64,000 nt of DNA, taken from assembly GCA_026874595.1 (NCBI GenBank), contig CM049309.1, positions 30,629,033 through 30,693,032 on the forward strand, in the 5' to 3' direction. Each line of letters starts with the position of its first letter. The stretch's first letter is position 1. Positions 57,801 through 61,420 of this stretch are shown piece by piece. Source of the DNA: Sipunculus nudus. Taxonomy: Eukaryota > Annelida > Sipuncula > Golfingiida > Sipunculidae. The notes beneath the pieces were generated by a model that did no database searches, was not told the DNA's origin, and saw only the letters and a program-made list of their open reading frames with translations. Position numbers and translations under genes: made by a program.

Positions 57801-59997
57801 CTCTATATCATCTGTTTGTACTTTCAGGGTACCCGCTTCAAGACCATCCTCCTGGTCCTCTATATCATCTGTTTTGTACTTTCAGGGTTCTCGCTTCAAG
57901 ACCATCCTCCTGGTCCTCTATATCATCTGTTTTTTACTTTCAGGGTACTCGCTTCAAGACCAATCTCCTGGTCCTTTATATCATCTGTTTTGTACTTTAA
58001 GGGTACTTGCTTCAAGACCATCCTCCTGGTCCTCTATATCATCTGTTTGTACTTTCAGGGTTCTTGCTTCAAGACCATCCTCCTGGTCCTCTATATCATC
58101 TGTTTTGTACTTTCAGGGTACTCGCTTCAAGACAATCCTCCTGGTCCTTTATATCATCTGTTTGTACTTTCGGGGTACTCACTTCAAGACCATCCTCCTG
58201 GTCCTCTATATCATCTGTTTTGTACTTTCAGGGTTCTCGCTTCAAGACCATCCTCCTAGTCCTCTATATCATCTGTTTTGTACTTTCAGGGTACTCGCTT
58301 CAAGACCAATCTCCTGGTCCTTTATATCATCTGTTTTGTACTTTAAGGGTACTTGCTTCAAGACCATCCTCCTGGTCCTCTATATCATCTGTTTGTACTT
58401 TCAGGGTTCTTGCTTCAAGACCATCCTCCTGGTCCTCTATATCATCTGTTTTGTACTTTCAGGGTACTCGCTTCAAGACCATCCTCCTGGTCCTTTATAT
58501 CATCTGTTTGTACTTTCTGGGTACTCACTTCAAGACCATCCTCCTGGTCCTCTATATCATCTGTTTTGTACTTTCAGGCTACTTGCTTCAAGACCATCCT
58601 CCTAGTCCTCTATATCATCTGTTTTGTACTTTCAGGGTACTCGCTTCAAGACAATCCTCCTGGTCCTTTATATCATCTGTTTGTACTTTCGGGGTACTCA
58701 CTTCAAGACCATCCTCCTGGTCCTCTATATCATCTGTTTTGTACTTTCAGGCTACTTGCTTCAATACCATCCTCCTAGTCCTCTATATCATCTGTTTTGT
58801 ACTTTCAGGGTACTCGCTTCAAGACCAATCTCCTGGTCCTTTATATCATCTGTTTTGTACTTTAAGGGTACTTGCTTCAAGACCATCCTCCTGGTCCTCT
58901 ATATCATCTGTTTGTACTTTCAGGGTTCTTGCTTCAAGACCATCCTCCTGGTCCTCTATATCATCTGTTTTGTACTTTCAGGGTACTCGCTTCAAGACCA
59001 TCCTCCTGGTCCTTTATATCATCTGTTTGTACTTTCTGGGTACTCACTTCAAGACCATCCTCCTGGTCCTCTATATCATCTGTTTTGTACTTTCAGGCTA
59101 CTTGCTTCAAGACCATCCTCCTAGTCCTCTATATCATCTGTTTTGTACTTTCAGGGTACTCGCTTCAAGACCAATCTCCTGGTCCTTTATATCATCTGTT
59201 TTGTACTTTAAGGGTACTTGCTTCAAGACCATCCTCCTGGTCCTCTATATCATCTGTTTGTACTTTCAGGGTACCCGCTTCAAGACCATCCTCCTGGTCC
59301 TCTATATCATCTGTTTTGTACTTTCAGGGTACTCGCTTCAAGACCATCCTCCTGGTCCTCTATATCATCTGTTTTGTACTTTCAGGGTTCTCGATTCAAG
59401 ACCATCCTCCTGGTCCTCTATATCATCTGTTTTGTACTTTCAGGGTACTCGCTTCAAGACCAATCTCCTGGTCCTTTATATCATCTGTTTTGTACTTTAA
59501 GGGTACTTGCTTCAAGACCATCCTCCTGGTCCTCTATATCATCTGTTTGTACTTTCAGGGTACTCGCTTCAAGACCAATCTCCTGGTCCTTTATATCATC
59601 TGTTTTGTACTTTAAGGGTACTTGCTTCAAGACCATCCTCCTGGTCCTCTATATCATCTGTTTGTACTTTCAGGGTTCTTGCTTCAAGACCATCCTCCTG
59701 GTCCTCTATATCATCTGTTTTGTACTTTTAGGGTACTCGCTTCAAGACCAATCTCCTGGTCCTTTATATCATCTGTTTTGTACTTTAAGGGTACTTGCTT
59801 CAAGACCATCCTCCTGGTCCTCTATATCATCTGTTTGTACTTTCACAGTACCCGCTTCAAGACCATCCTTCTGGTCCTCTATATCATCTGTTTTGTACTT
59901 TCAGGGTACTCGCTTCAAGACCATCCTCCTGGTCCTCTATATCATTGTGATGCTTGTGCTGGGTCTGACATTAGTCATTACCATTGCAGTGAGCTAA
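9679..59997 (+). CDS. frrs1: FRRS1-like DOMON/cytochrome b561 ferric-chelate reductase, 3' part of gene (11 exons plus one alternative exon)
   Basis: Joining 9679-9876, 12538-12639, 13285-13450, 18780-18911, 27207-27322, 28052-28138, 45910-45978, 46532-46631 or 49488-49587, 51841-51987, 52888-52961 and 59905-59997 gives one open frame of 427 residues plus stop. Every junction has AG before and GT after the exon, and phases match. Residues 1-155 are DOMON (GCGSTKGCYRYP, GWIAVGFSQD). The b561 core follows, with four candidate haem ligands H199 (KAHG), H240 (LHRG), H276 (KAHP) and H312 (NWxHW) and about six hydrophobic helices. Known relatives reduce ferric iron, moving electrons from cytosolic ascorbate across a membrane through two haems. 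That role is inferred here from family membership. The signal peptide and any Reeler domain are missing and should lie upstream. Introns make up over 97% of the span. Identity is secure at family level; true FRRS1 orthology is likely but untested. Confidence 0.9.
9877..10529. other. Intron sequence with dispersed-repeat start
   Basis: The first 250 bp are unremarkable. From about 10165 a dispersed repeat begins (CCGCTGTAGGAGGGAGGAC, then CCCCATTCTTTTAC) with a relative near 50404-50530. No exon is seen. Confidence 0.4.
10530..11945. repeat. 278-bp tandem repeat, about five copies
   Basis: Blocks of 276-278 bp repeat with GTCTGTTTGTCTGC, GGATAAAATCAC, TCTTGATTTTATGACAGGTGG and CCACCTGCAACCATTTTTGC in order. 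The two middle copies are nearly identical (for example 11049-11279 and 11327-11557), while the outer ones are diverged. The centre contains the perfect palindrome AGGTGGCGCCACCT at 11084-11097 and again 278 bp later. Short open frames on both strands follow the period and are not genes. Confidence 0.85.
11946..12537. other. Intron sequence before exon B
   Basis: Includes the tail of the dispersed repeat (CGCTTGTCGACTACCCC near 12030). Nothing else is recognisable up to the exon B acceptor. Confidence 0.4.
12538..12639 (+). CDS. frrs1: Exon B: DOMON domain, middle
   Basis: This exon has 102 nt (34 codons), phase 0 to 0, with acceptor tccacag and donor gtaagt. It encodes GADSVIECVFDGKTVQVRQS and continues the DSM/GxD motif that crosses the junction in this family. 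A tandem array of about 41 bp starts within roughly 50 bp of its donor. Confidence 0.88.
12655..12968. repeat. About 41-bp minisatellite next to exon B donor, about 7 copies
   Basis: The unit is GACATGTAGGCCTTCACATT plus ACAAAACAACACATAATGTCT, with small indels. It starts within about 50 bp of the exon B donor (12640), and the first copies merge with the intron start (GATGCAAAACAACACATTAC). Confidence 0.75.
12969..13284. other. Intron sequence before exon C
   Basis: AT-rich unique sequence with no feature other than the pyrimidine tract of the exon C acceptor. Confidence 0.4.
13285..13450 (+). CDS. frrs1: Exon C: DOMON domain, C-terminal part
   Basis: This exon has 166 nt, phase 0 in and phase 1 out, with acceptor gatttcag and donor gtcagt. 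It encodes PLVGLSGQSGYATSSGGSTS, then FRRAKTVPGNKEVADF and HYIMLVQGRLVEG. These resemble the last strands of the DOMON fold (TSIRCNFRR followed by a short Y-x-M-L strand). Confidence 0.87.
13541..13728. repeat. Host repeat, tandem copies; second copy split by a transposon
   Basis: The block TCTTGTCTGCACGA(C/T)AACTC followed by AAATCTTGACCATA occurs at 13544 and 13678. The first copy continues uninterrupted as TAGATGTGCATAGATAT. The second is interrupted at TA by the element at 13729-15803 and resumes at 15804 as TAGACGTGCATAGATAT. The first copy therefore shows the empty site. Confidence 0.8.
13729..13753 (+). repeat. Left terminal inverted repeat of the DNA transposon
   Basis: Twenty-five bases that are exactly the reverse complement of 15779-15803. 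Two more (T)AAAACCGCAC-like copies follow within about 110 bp. Confidence 0.92.
15421..15455. repeat. Near-perfect hairpin inside the DNA transposon
   Basis: GGCGGTATCCAGG, a single T, then CCTGGATACCGCC form a 13-bp perfect stem with a one-base centre. It extends to 17 paired positions with one T-G mismatch. It could form a cruciform or be a binding site; no function is known to me. Confidence 0.75.
15779..15803 (-). repeat. Right terminal inverted repeat of the DNA transposon
   Basis: Exact reverse complement of 13729-13753, followed by the second TA target duplicate at 15804-15805. Confidence 0.92.
15825..15839 (+). repeat. G15 homopolymer
   Basis: Fifteen consecutive G residues in the host repeat just after the transposon. 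The uninterrupted copy at about 13610 lacks it. Confidence 0.85.
15893..16030. repeat. Diverged copy of the 324-bp dispersed repeat
   Basis: AAAAATCATGTTGATCAAAG, then ATCTTGGATAATGCTGTC and GGTGGCACCACCTGTTA, matches the units at 1-600. Confidence 0.6.
16331..16767. other. Intron stretch, nothing recognised
   Basis: AT-rich unique sequence with no exon or repeat that I can support. Confidence 0.35.
16768..17010. repeat. About 23-bp minisatellite, about 10 copies
   Basis: The unit is about AGTCTGG(A/G)(T/G)GGTTGACATC plus AACT, with variants GGTTCATATATACC. It lies mid-intron, 1.8 kb before exon D, not at a splice site. Confidence 0.8.
17160..18170. repeat. Old diverged tandem repeat, about 400-450 bp, about 2.5 copies
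   Basis: The ordered motifs CAGCCAAATT(A/G)TT, ATTTC(A/T)CA, AGTTTGTTTG, TTTTTGGC(T/A)GAGTT(T/A)CAGG and CATCACCAA(G/A)(T/C)TT recur near 17275, 17735 and, weakly, 18030. It is non-coding. Confidence 0.45.
18780..18911 (+). CDS. frrs1: Exon D: linker and first haem histidine of cytochrome b561 core
   Basis: This exon has 132 nt, phase 1 to 1, with acceptor gtttgacag and donor gtgagg. The first part encodes a polar linker (TTDTKKMHETDANKGPRISP). The last codons give MVKAHG, whose histidine (H199 of the visible protein) matches the first haem ligand of the family. The donor lies 56 bp before the LTR retrotransposon and about 35 bp before remnants of the 15-bp array. Confidence 0.88.
18963..18967 (+). 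repeat. Target-site duplication CTGAC, left copy
   Basis: CTGAC directly precedes the left LTR (TGTTACGG) and matches 25648-25652 after the right LTR. It is also part of the 15-bp array unit. Confidence 0.85.
18968..19700 (-). repeat. 3' LTR of the retrotransposon
   Basis: It has 733 bp, the same length as 24915-25647, with about 20 substitutions. On the element's strand it begins TGTTGCATGG and ends GTAACA. Confidence 0.93.
19701..19711 (-). other. Polypurine tract of the retrotransposon
   Basis: AAGGGTGGGGG on the - strand ends exactly at the start of the 3' LTR, the usual primer for second-strand synthesis. Confidence 0.7.
19712..19935 (-). other. 3' untranslated region of the retrotransposon
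   Basis: About 220 bp between the end of the RNase H frame and the polypurine tract, AT-rich, with no frame of note. Confidence 0.5.
19936..20121 (-). pseudogene. RNase H C-terminal fragment, frame-shifted
   Basis: It carries VYTDHNPITFLHKMKNN, then RLMRWSLALSEFNL and HIKGSDNIIADTLSR, the rest of a gypsy RNase H including the catalytic DH region and the N-x-x-A-D-x-L-S-R end. It overlaps the previous frame by 17 bp in a different phase. Confidence 0.88.
20105..21307 (-). CDS. pol: Retrotransposon reverse transcriptase and RNase H N-terminus
   Basis: It has 400 codons. RT motifs in order: RFCTDYRKVN (about 95-104), KLDLLKGYWQVPL with D134, MPFGKKNAPA (166-175), YIDD (194-197) and FLGMTGYYRKF. 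RNase H begins with FSLMTDASDCGVGAVL (D343) and TIEKETL (E383). The frame then ends early, within the enzyme, because of a small deletion near 20112. The open frame continues upstream of the ATG towards the integrase. The sequence type is Ty3/gypsy, not copia, in spite of the gene order. Confidence 0.92.
   Translation of the reverse strand: MSHLDFDQLSELKEILLNYVSLFPDVPSRSNVLQHDVDVGDASPIKQAPYRAGPQKLQAIKTEIKYMIENDIIENSSSAWSSPCLLIKKPDMTYRFCTDYRKVNTVTITDTYPLPRVEDCIDRIGSATYISKLDLLKGYWQVPLNERAKQISAFVTPNGLFQYKVMPFGKKNAPACFMRLMNCVLSGLDNCTCYIDDVVVYNHIWEGHKQSLVELFERLKKAGLTVNLAKSDFCRATVTYLGHEVGQGCVKPIASKVSAIVEFPVPTNRKELMRFLGMTGYYRKFCQNFAEVVNPLTDLLEKDKKFHWNKNRQNAFERAKAILQSAPVLQAPNFDKPFSLMTDASDCGVGAVLIQDDDFNISHPVCYYSKKFLPHQKNYSTIEKETLSLLMALQHFEVYL
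21325..23394 (-). CDS. pol: Retrotransposon protease plus integrase frame
   Basis: The frame is open from the TAG at 23397-23395 to 21325; the first ATG is at 23334. Aspartic protease: active site DTGA at 23361-23350, then LLLGNDLAG about 60 residues into the ATG-initiated part. A low-complexity linker (about residues 75-205) follows. Integrase (about residues 270-600): HHCC finger (H287, H292, CKTCHVC at 319-325), catalytic D356, D415 and E451 with exactly 35 residues between the last two, and a GPY motif (KYSGPYKVVEKK). It cuts Pol and inserts the DNA copy. It lies upstream of the reverse transcriptase, unlike ordinary gypsy elements. A frame break follows it near the A-run at 21340. Confidence 0.9.
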   Translation of the reverse strand, partial: RTRKARVKILRDTGATQSLVLKSVLPFSKESYAGCSVLVQGVNSEFLEVPLHRVKLESDLVSEFVTVGVCSKLPVGGVSLLLGNDLAGDRVKIDPRMTKLPSTDRDTDLLQQEFPGVFPGCVVTRAMSKKASLKPESSVLDLSQTFMAHSNDDVSGLKPVTRVNVKSPACDPSGTPSPKDSTTNVVQGKQTLNRNLQRSTNGVKSPDQNGHEQLKKDRSVKNVEVSMKTDDLIAMQKKDPDIASLRENALTKEEADKVPTCFTLQNDVLVRKYRPPTIPADETWKTLYQIVVPPEYRPEILKLAHDHPMAGHLGVRKTKHKILQHFYWPKFKRDVAEYCKTCHVCQMIGKPTHQISPAPLSPIPTTHDVFESIILDCVGPLRKTKHGNEYVLTIMCTATRFPEAIRLRTISAKKIVEALVKFFTTFGLPRTIQTDQGSNFMSNIFAQVMAELGIKHYKSSAYHPESQAALERFHQTLKNMIRAYCLDTGNQWDEGLPFLIFAAREAVQESLGLSPFELVYGHCVRGPLAVLKDTWMENSCQSSLLKYVQEFKEKLSRANEIAQEHLKKAQNKMKVWCDKKTTKREFKPGDKVLVLFPIPGHPLQAKYSGPYKVVEKKSDLNYVIDTPDCRKSQQLCHINMLKEYHDRSAETCQSSPPQTNLVLIKETEKNAEDVLMKKTEHPVKLTLIF
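23462..23875 (-). pseudogene. Gag C-terminus / nucleocapsid, frame-shifted
   Basis: It continues Gag in another frame (DEHKVRNVNEAGVLADEFAL matches the end of a SCAN-like domain). A basic linker rich in R, K, G and P follows, then a zinc knuckle CTFCEFKWHTESEC (C-x2-C-x4-H-x4-C) that would bind RNA. It ends at a TAA at 23464-23462, after which the protease lies in yet another frame, so at least two breaks separate Gag from Pol in this copy. Confidence 0.8.
23857..24756 (-). CDS. gag: Retrotransposon Gag, SCAN-like capsid
   Basis: The ORF has 299 codons from ATG. An N-terminal region of about 100 residues is followed by a glutamate/lysine-rich coiled coil with a local 33-bp tandem duplication (KLKCEAQVETD / KLKYEAQVETE). 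A capsid region follows, with YFERVATLMAWPKGQWTLLL, DYDTVKEVILRAYELVPEAY, FNRWC and LILIEEFKRHI. This second half resembles the SCAN domain, which has been proposed to derive from Gmr1-type gag. The frame is lost at a T-run near 23870, where the true continuation passes into the overlapping frame of 23462-23875. Gag forms the particle that packages the element's RNA. Confidence 0.85.
   Translation of the reverse strand: MGTEFKPHEIIPQLRENRSLLYTLKKNELEIIALHLNIDIMEVYTVEGLRNVLKKSLYGDVDSKEESDLEEKPIKEPLGATAIDPIELGLRKYELKLKCEAQVETDKLKYEAQVETEICRCEIERETQIKLKELELQNPQNCKAHEPSEFLFRNSTKVPPFNENEVERYFSYFERVATLMAWPKGQWTLLLQSVLVGCAQDVYTALTDEQCRDYDTVKEVILRAYELVPEAYRLKFRNATKRENQTHVEYARDKESAFNRWCQSMKIGQDFEKLKQLILIEEFKRHIRSDIKYFWMNIK
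24894..24911 (-). other. Primer-binding site of the retrotransposon
   Basis: On the - strand, TGGCGACTGAGACGAGAC begins three bases inside the 5' LTR. The TGG start fits the CCA end of a tRNA primer. The tRNA type was not determined. Confidence 0.65.
24915..25647 (-). repeat. 5' LTR of the retrotransposon
   Basis: It has 733 bp. On the element's strand it has TATAAAA at 25417-25411, a plausible TATA box that is altered to TATATAA in the other LTR. The primer-binding site follows its inner end. Confidence 0.93.
25411..25417 (-). promoter_or_regulatory. Putative TATA box in 5' LTR
   Basis: TATAAAA on the - strand within the 5' LTR, the expected position for an LTR promoter. No initiator can be proven. 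Confidence 0.4.
25648..26977. repeat. 15-bp minisatellite, about 88 copies
   Basis: The unit is GTGACTGACATAGTG, with variants ACTGG, GTGCT and GTGGTT. Because 15 is a multiple of three and the unit lacks stops, long pentapeptide frames (TDIVV / MSVTT types, up to 510 codons) appear on both strands; I regard these as artefacts. One and a bit further units lie on the other side of the retrotransposon (18950-18967), so the element sits at the array's left edge, about 35 bp beyond the exon D donor. Confidence 0.93.
26978..27206. other. Intron end before exon E
   Basis: AT-rich unique sequence with the acceptor tract GTTTACAG at its end. Confidence 0.4.
27207..27322 (+). CDS. frrs1: Exon E: first transmembrane helix of cytochrome b561 core
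   Basis: This exon has 116 nt, phase 1 in and phase 0 out, with acceptor gtttacag and donor gtatgt. It encodes CLMVIAWVMSAGLAIILARY followed by YKPMYPNKSLCGEKVWFA. The W-x-x-x-x-x-G-x-x-x-A-R-Y pattern and the GEKVWF end are characteristic of FRRS1-type b561 domains. Confidence 0.9.
27323..28051. other. Intron between exons E and F
   Basis: A short direct duplication, AACATGCTACTTTGGATGAA, occurs at about 27788 and 27822. Otherwise nothing is recognised; small frames here lack splice or motif support. Confidence 0.4.
28052..28138 (+). CDS. frrs1: Exon F: second transmembrane helix, second haem histidine
   Basis: This exon has 87 nt (29 codons), phase 0 to 0, with acceptor aattaccag and donor gtaata. 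It encodes LHRGLMLTTLLCVVVGFIII and then FIHAGGYSQ. H240 in LHRG is the expected second haem ligand. The intron that follows is 17.8 kb, almost all of it a 42-bp tandem array. Confidence 0.9.
28402..45909. repeat. 17.5-kb minisatellite of a 42-bp unit, about 415 copies
   Basis: The unit is CCACCATGTACTTTACCAGT, then AGCTGTATGATATATTTCCAGT (42 bp). Recurrent variants have GCTTTATGA, GCTTTTTTATA, TTATCAGT, or a 38-bp form ending TTTTTGATATCCAGT, plus 41-bp forms. The last copy ends TTTATTTCTAG at the exon G acceptor, with no unique sequence between. Both strands can be read as 14-residue repeats (MYFTSSCMIYFQST / MVDWKYIIQLLVKY) because 42 is a multiple of three. Large higher-order duplications are present. 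Confidence 0.95.
28540..32543. repeat. 2,002-bp higher-order repeat, two apparently identical copies in the 42-bp array
   Basis: A 2,002-bp block starting near 28540 recurs from near 30542. Reading frames 28561-29379, 29588-30070 and 30046-30417 are repeated without change at 30563-31381, 31590-32072 and 32048-32419, all at the same offset. This is a recent duplication or an assembly artefact. Confidence 0.85.
45910..45978 (+). CDS. frrs1: Exon G: third haem histidine and third helix
   Basis: This exon has 69 nt (23 codons), phase 0 to 0, and encodes LPNLPDKAHPILGIIITILT plus ILN. KAHP supplies the third haem ligand (H276). Its acceptor tttatttctag at 45899-45909 is a variant of the end of the 42-bp array unit (tatatttccag), so the array merges with the splice site without a gap. 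The donor is gtaagt. Confidence 0.88.
45979..46531. other. Intron between exons G and 8a
   Basis: Unique AT-rich sequence with no array; it ends with the pyrimidine tract CTCTCCCTCAG. Confidence 0.4.
46532..46631 (+). CDS. frrs1: Exon 8a: alternative version of fourth-haem-ligand segment
   Basis: This exon has 100 nt, phase 0 in and phase 1 out, with acceptor ctctccctcag and donor gtaagt. It encodes PLVALCRCHPKHKYRPVYNW followed by IHWFIGTIAFVLQ. It aligns without gaps to exon 8b at 49488-49587 (15 of 33 residues identical) and keeps NWxHW, the fourth haem ligand H312. It has extra cysteines and histidines (CRCHPKHK) where 8b has FRPKPDAA. Joining 8a to 8b would break the frame, so the two should be spliced as alternatives. 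Confidence 0.82.
46632..49487. other. Intron between the two alternative exons 8a and 8b
   Basis: 2.9 kb. It holds a C11 run (48446-48456) and a right-end fragment of the composite dispersed repeat near 48973-49012 (GTGACCCATGGGTCACTTG). I looked for a third copy of the NWxHW exon and saw none. Confidence 0.45.
49488..49587 (+). CDS. frrs1: Exon 8b: canonical version of fourth-haem-ligand segment
   Basis: This exon has 100 nt, phase 0 in and phase 1 out, with acceptor gcattttcag and donor gtatgg. It encodes PIMAIFRPKPDAAKRPIFNW then AHWGVGTVALVLS, which closely resembles the usual FRRS1 sequence at this position (FRP, then FNWAHWGVGT). It joins in frame to exon 9 exactly as 8a does, and is probably the ancestral copy. 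Confidence 0.86.
49588..51840. other. Intron between exons 8b and 9
   Basis: 2.25 kb. A dispersed-repeat fragment lies at about 50404-50660 (CCGTCTGCTGTA-like start, CCCCATTCTTTTAC, GGTGCCACC) related to 10165-10260, and a GGTCAAAGGTAGAGGTCAAG block lies near 50020. No exon is seen. Confidence 0.45.
51841..51987 (+). CDS. frrs1: Exon 9: fifth transmembrane helix
   Basis: This exon has 147 nt, phase 1 to 1, with acceptor gtgctcacag and donor gtgagt. It encodes PNVFIGLGMRKTGVPSWLTW, then VMVAFLLFHIVIELMLEIHG and a basic tail CINSKKDK. The W-x-x-x-x-x-F-L-L-F-H-x-x-x-E pattern is the family's fifth helix. The basic end is predicted to face the cytosol. Confidence 0.88.
51988..52887. other. Intron between exons 9 and 10
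   Basis: Unique sequence with a short GAGGGCGCC / TTGGTGCCAC pair near 52693-52720. Nothing else is recognised. Confidence 0.4.
52888..52961 (+). CDS. frrs1: Exon 10: charged loop
   Basis: This exon has 74 nt, phase 1 in and phase 0 out, with acceptor ctttgcag and donor gtaagc. It encodes ERREEWEMRKKNELGEIPAE then YPEPV, a highly charged hydrophilic loop between the last two helices. Its donor must pair with an acceptor in or after the 58-bp array that starts 150 bp downstream. Confidence 0.82.
53112..59945 (+). repeat. 58-bp exon/acceptor minisatellite, about 118 copies of a 3' splice site
   Basis: The unit is TTTTGTACTTTCAG followed by GGTACTC(A/G)CTTCAAGACC, ATCCTCCTGGTCCTCTATAT and CATCTG, 58 bp. 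The first 41 bases after CAG equal the start of the last coding exon (59905). From the first exon-like start (53135) to 59905 is 6,770 bp. That equals 117 x 58 minus 16, and I count 16 units lacking one T (CTGTTTGTAC), which fits 117 periods. About 11 units read TTTAAGGG instead of TTTCAGGG. Larger patterns recur at about 754 bp (13 units) and 1,218 bp (21 units). All three + frames are mostly open because 58 is one more than a multiple of three. Confidence 0.95.
59905..59997 (+). CDS. frrs1: Last coding exon: C-terminal transmembrane helix and stop
   Basis: This exon has 93 nt in phase 0 including TAA, with acceptor tttgtactttcag. It encodes GTRFKTILLVLYIIVMLVLG then LTLVITIAVS, a C-terminal membrane helix. 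Its first 41 nt are the exonic part of the 58-bp array unit, and only after ATCAT does it diverge into unique sequence. It is therefore the last of about 118 near-identical acceptor/exon starts. Which acceptor is used in transcripts cannot be decided from sequence. Confidence 0.82.
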   Translation, partial: GTRFKTILLVLYIIVMLVLGLTLVITIAVS

Positions 59998-61199
59998 ACA
60001 GTGCCACCTGATGTGCAGTGGTGTTCCACCTTGTACATAAGCTCTGTATCAGCCACGGGACAACGATCATGTACGTGTGGTCAGACCTTAGAGGTCTCAC
60101 TCACTGAATTTCAGACTTTTACTCATTTGTTAACTTTGAGTACACTACTTATCATATAATGATGATAATGACTGATATTTACTATGTTTGATATTTCTTT
60201 CATTTTGGAACTTAGCACTTTATTCAGTACATATGAGTTCATTGTGTAAGGGAGATTATATCATTTGTTTGTTTGCATATAAGTACTCACAAATTTGCTA
60301 TTTTAATTATTTGACACCACTGGATTCATTTTGTAAGATTCAGGTTTAGATAGATATGATTTTGTCCAGTGCCATTAATGGGGACAATGCATAATATGGT
60401 GCTATAGTCTCATATGTTATCAAATGTTAAAAACGAAACATTGGAAAAGTTCTGCTGATGCAAGATCCCCTGTTTCACATTATTAATTTTGGAATGCAGT
60501 GTATTAAAGTTTCTTGCAGATTGTTTTAAGTTATATTATTCAAATCCATAAAATCCAGATTTTCTCACTGAATGTGAAAGCAGAGGGGTAAGGGAGTTGT
60601 AATCGTGATGCCTGAACTATCATTGAGTTGGCCTTGTACATTTGGTGGTCACAGGACATTTTCAGGCCAAACATAAAGCCTTTATGTAATGTTTATTTTA
60701 ATGTACATATGTGCCTTTTACATAGAAATTCTTTTATGGCTTTTTACAAATGTTGCAATTTAAGATTGAATCTCTATGTATATGCGTTAGATGATATTTA
60801 TATCATAATATACTTATATTACACATTTGTATTTACTGTTGCCAAAAGTATGGCAGCGTAGAGGGGCCTTGAAAGCTTATTACCAAGTGGAATTGCTGTT
60901 GTGTTGTTCTGAATTCATGCTTGCTTTATATGTGATGTTAATCTAAACAGCTGTGTATTTATCATTTTATCCATCAAAATGTTAAACAGCAATGTGATAG
61001 CAACATAAACTGATAAATGCAGATTAAGATGAATATAACCAGTACTTTAATACTTGTAATTCTTTGATACATTAGGTTAGAGGGGTCTTATTGATAGGGA
61101 TTATGTTATTGAAACAAGATATGAGGGAAGAGGCAGATTTTTTTCAACATGGCACTTAAGTTCAGTGAAAAAGTTTCAGTTTTAAGGTTTTCCAAAGTT
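59998..61199 (+). other. 3' untranslated region and downstream flank of the FRRS1-like gene
   Basis: AT-rich unique sequence after the TAA. ATTAAA at 60503-60508 is one possible polyadenylation signal. AATAAA at 61882-61887 lies beyond the next dispersed repeat. The transcript end cannot be set from sequence. Confidence 0.45.
60503..60508 (+). promoter_or_regulatory. Possible polyadenylation signal ATTAAA
   Basis: A common variant hexamer 506 bp after the stop codon. It is weak evidence on its own. Confidence 0.25.
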
Positions 61200-61420
61200 T
61201 TTAGCTCAGCTGACTGTAAGTCATCTGAGCTATAGCGATCACTCTTTGTCCGTCGTCCATCCGGCCGGCCGGCCGTCTGTCCATTAAGGCTTTAAACTCC
61301 AATAACGCCCGACAGGGCGCGCGGTTTGTCACGGGCCTGGTGTTCAAAAACGCCCGCCCGGGCGCGCTAAAGCCCATTTTACATACCCGTAATTGGGGCA
61401 AGTTTTGGGGGTGAAATGTT
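61200..61420. repeat. Left-end module of the AGCTCAGCTGA repeat with a CpG-rich patch
   Basis: TTTTAGCTCAGCTGACTGTA then AGTCATCTGAGCTATAGCGA matches 2281. It continues into GGCCGGCCGGCCG and then an unusually GC-rich patch (61305-61370) with CGCCCGACAGGGCG and CGCCCGGGCG inverted repeats. I do not recognise the patch. Confidence 0.5.

Noticed and set aside
53123-59500. Frames of up to 570 codons in the 58-bp array as separate genes
   Set aside because: Overlapping open frames in all three + phases result from the 58-bp period; only the frame joining to 59905-59997 has gene support.
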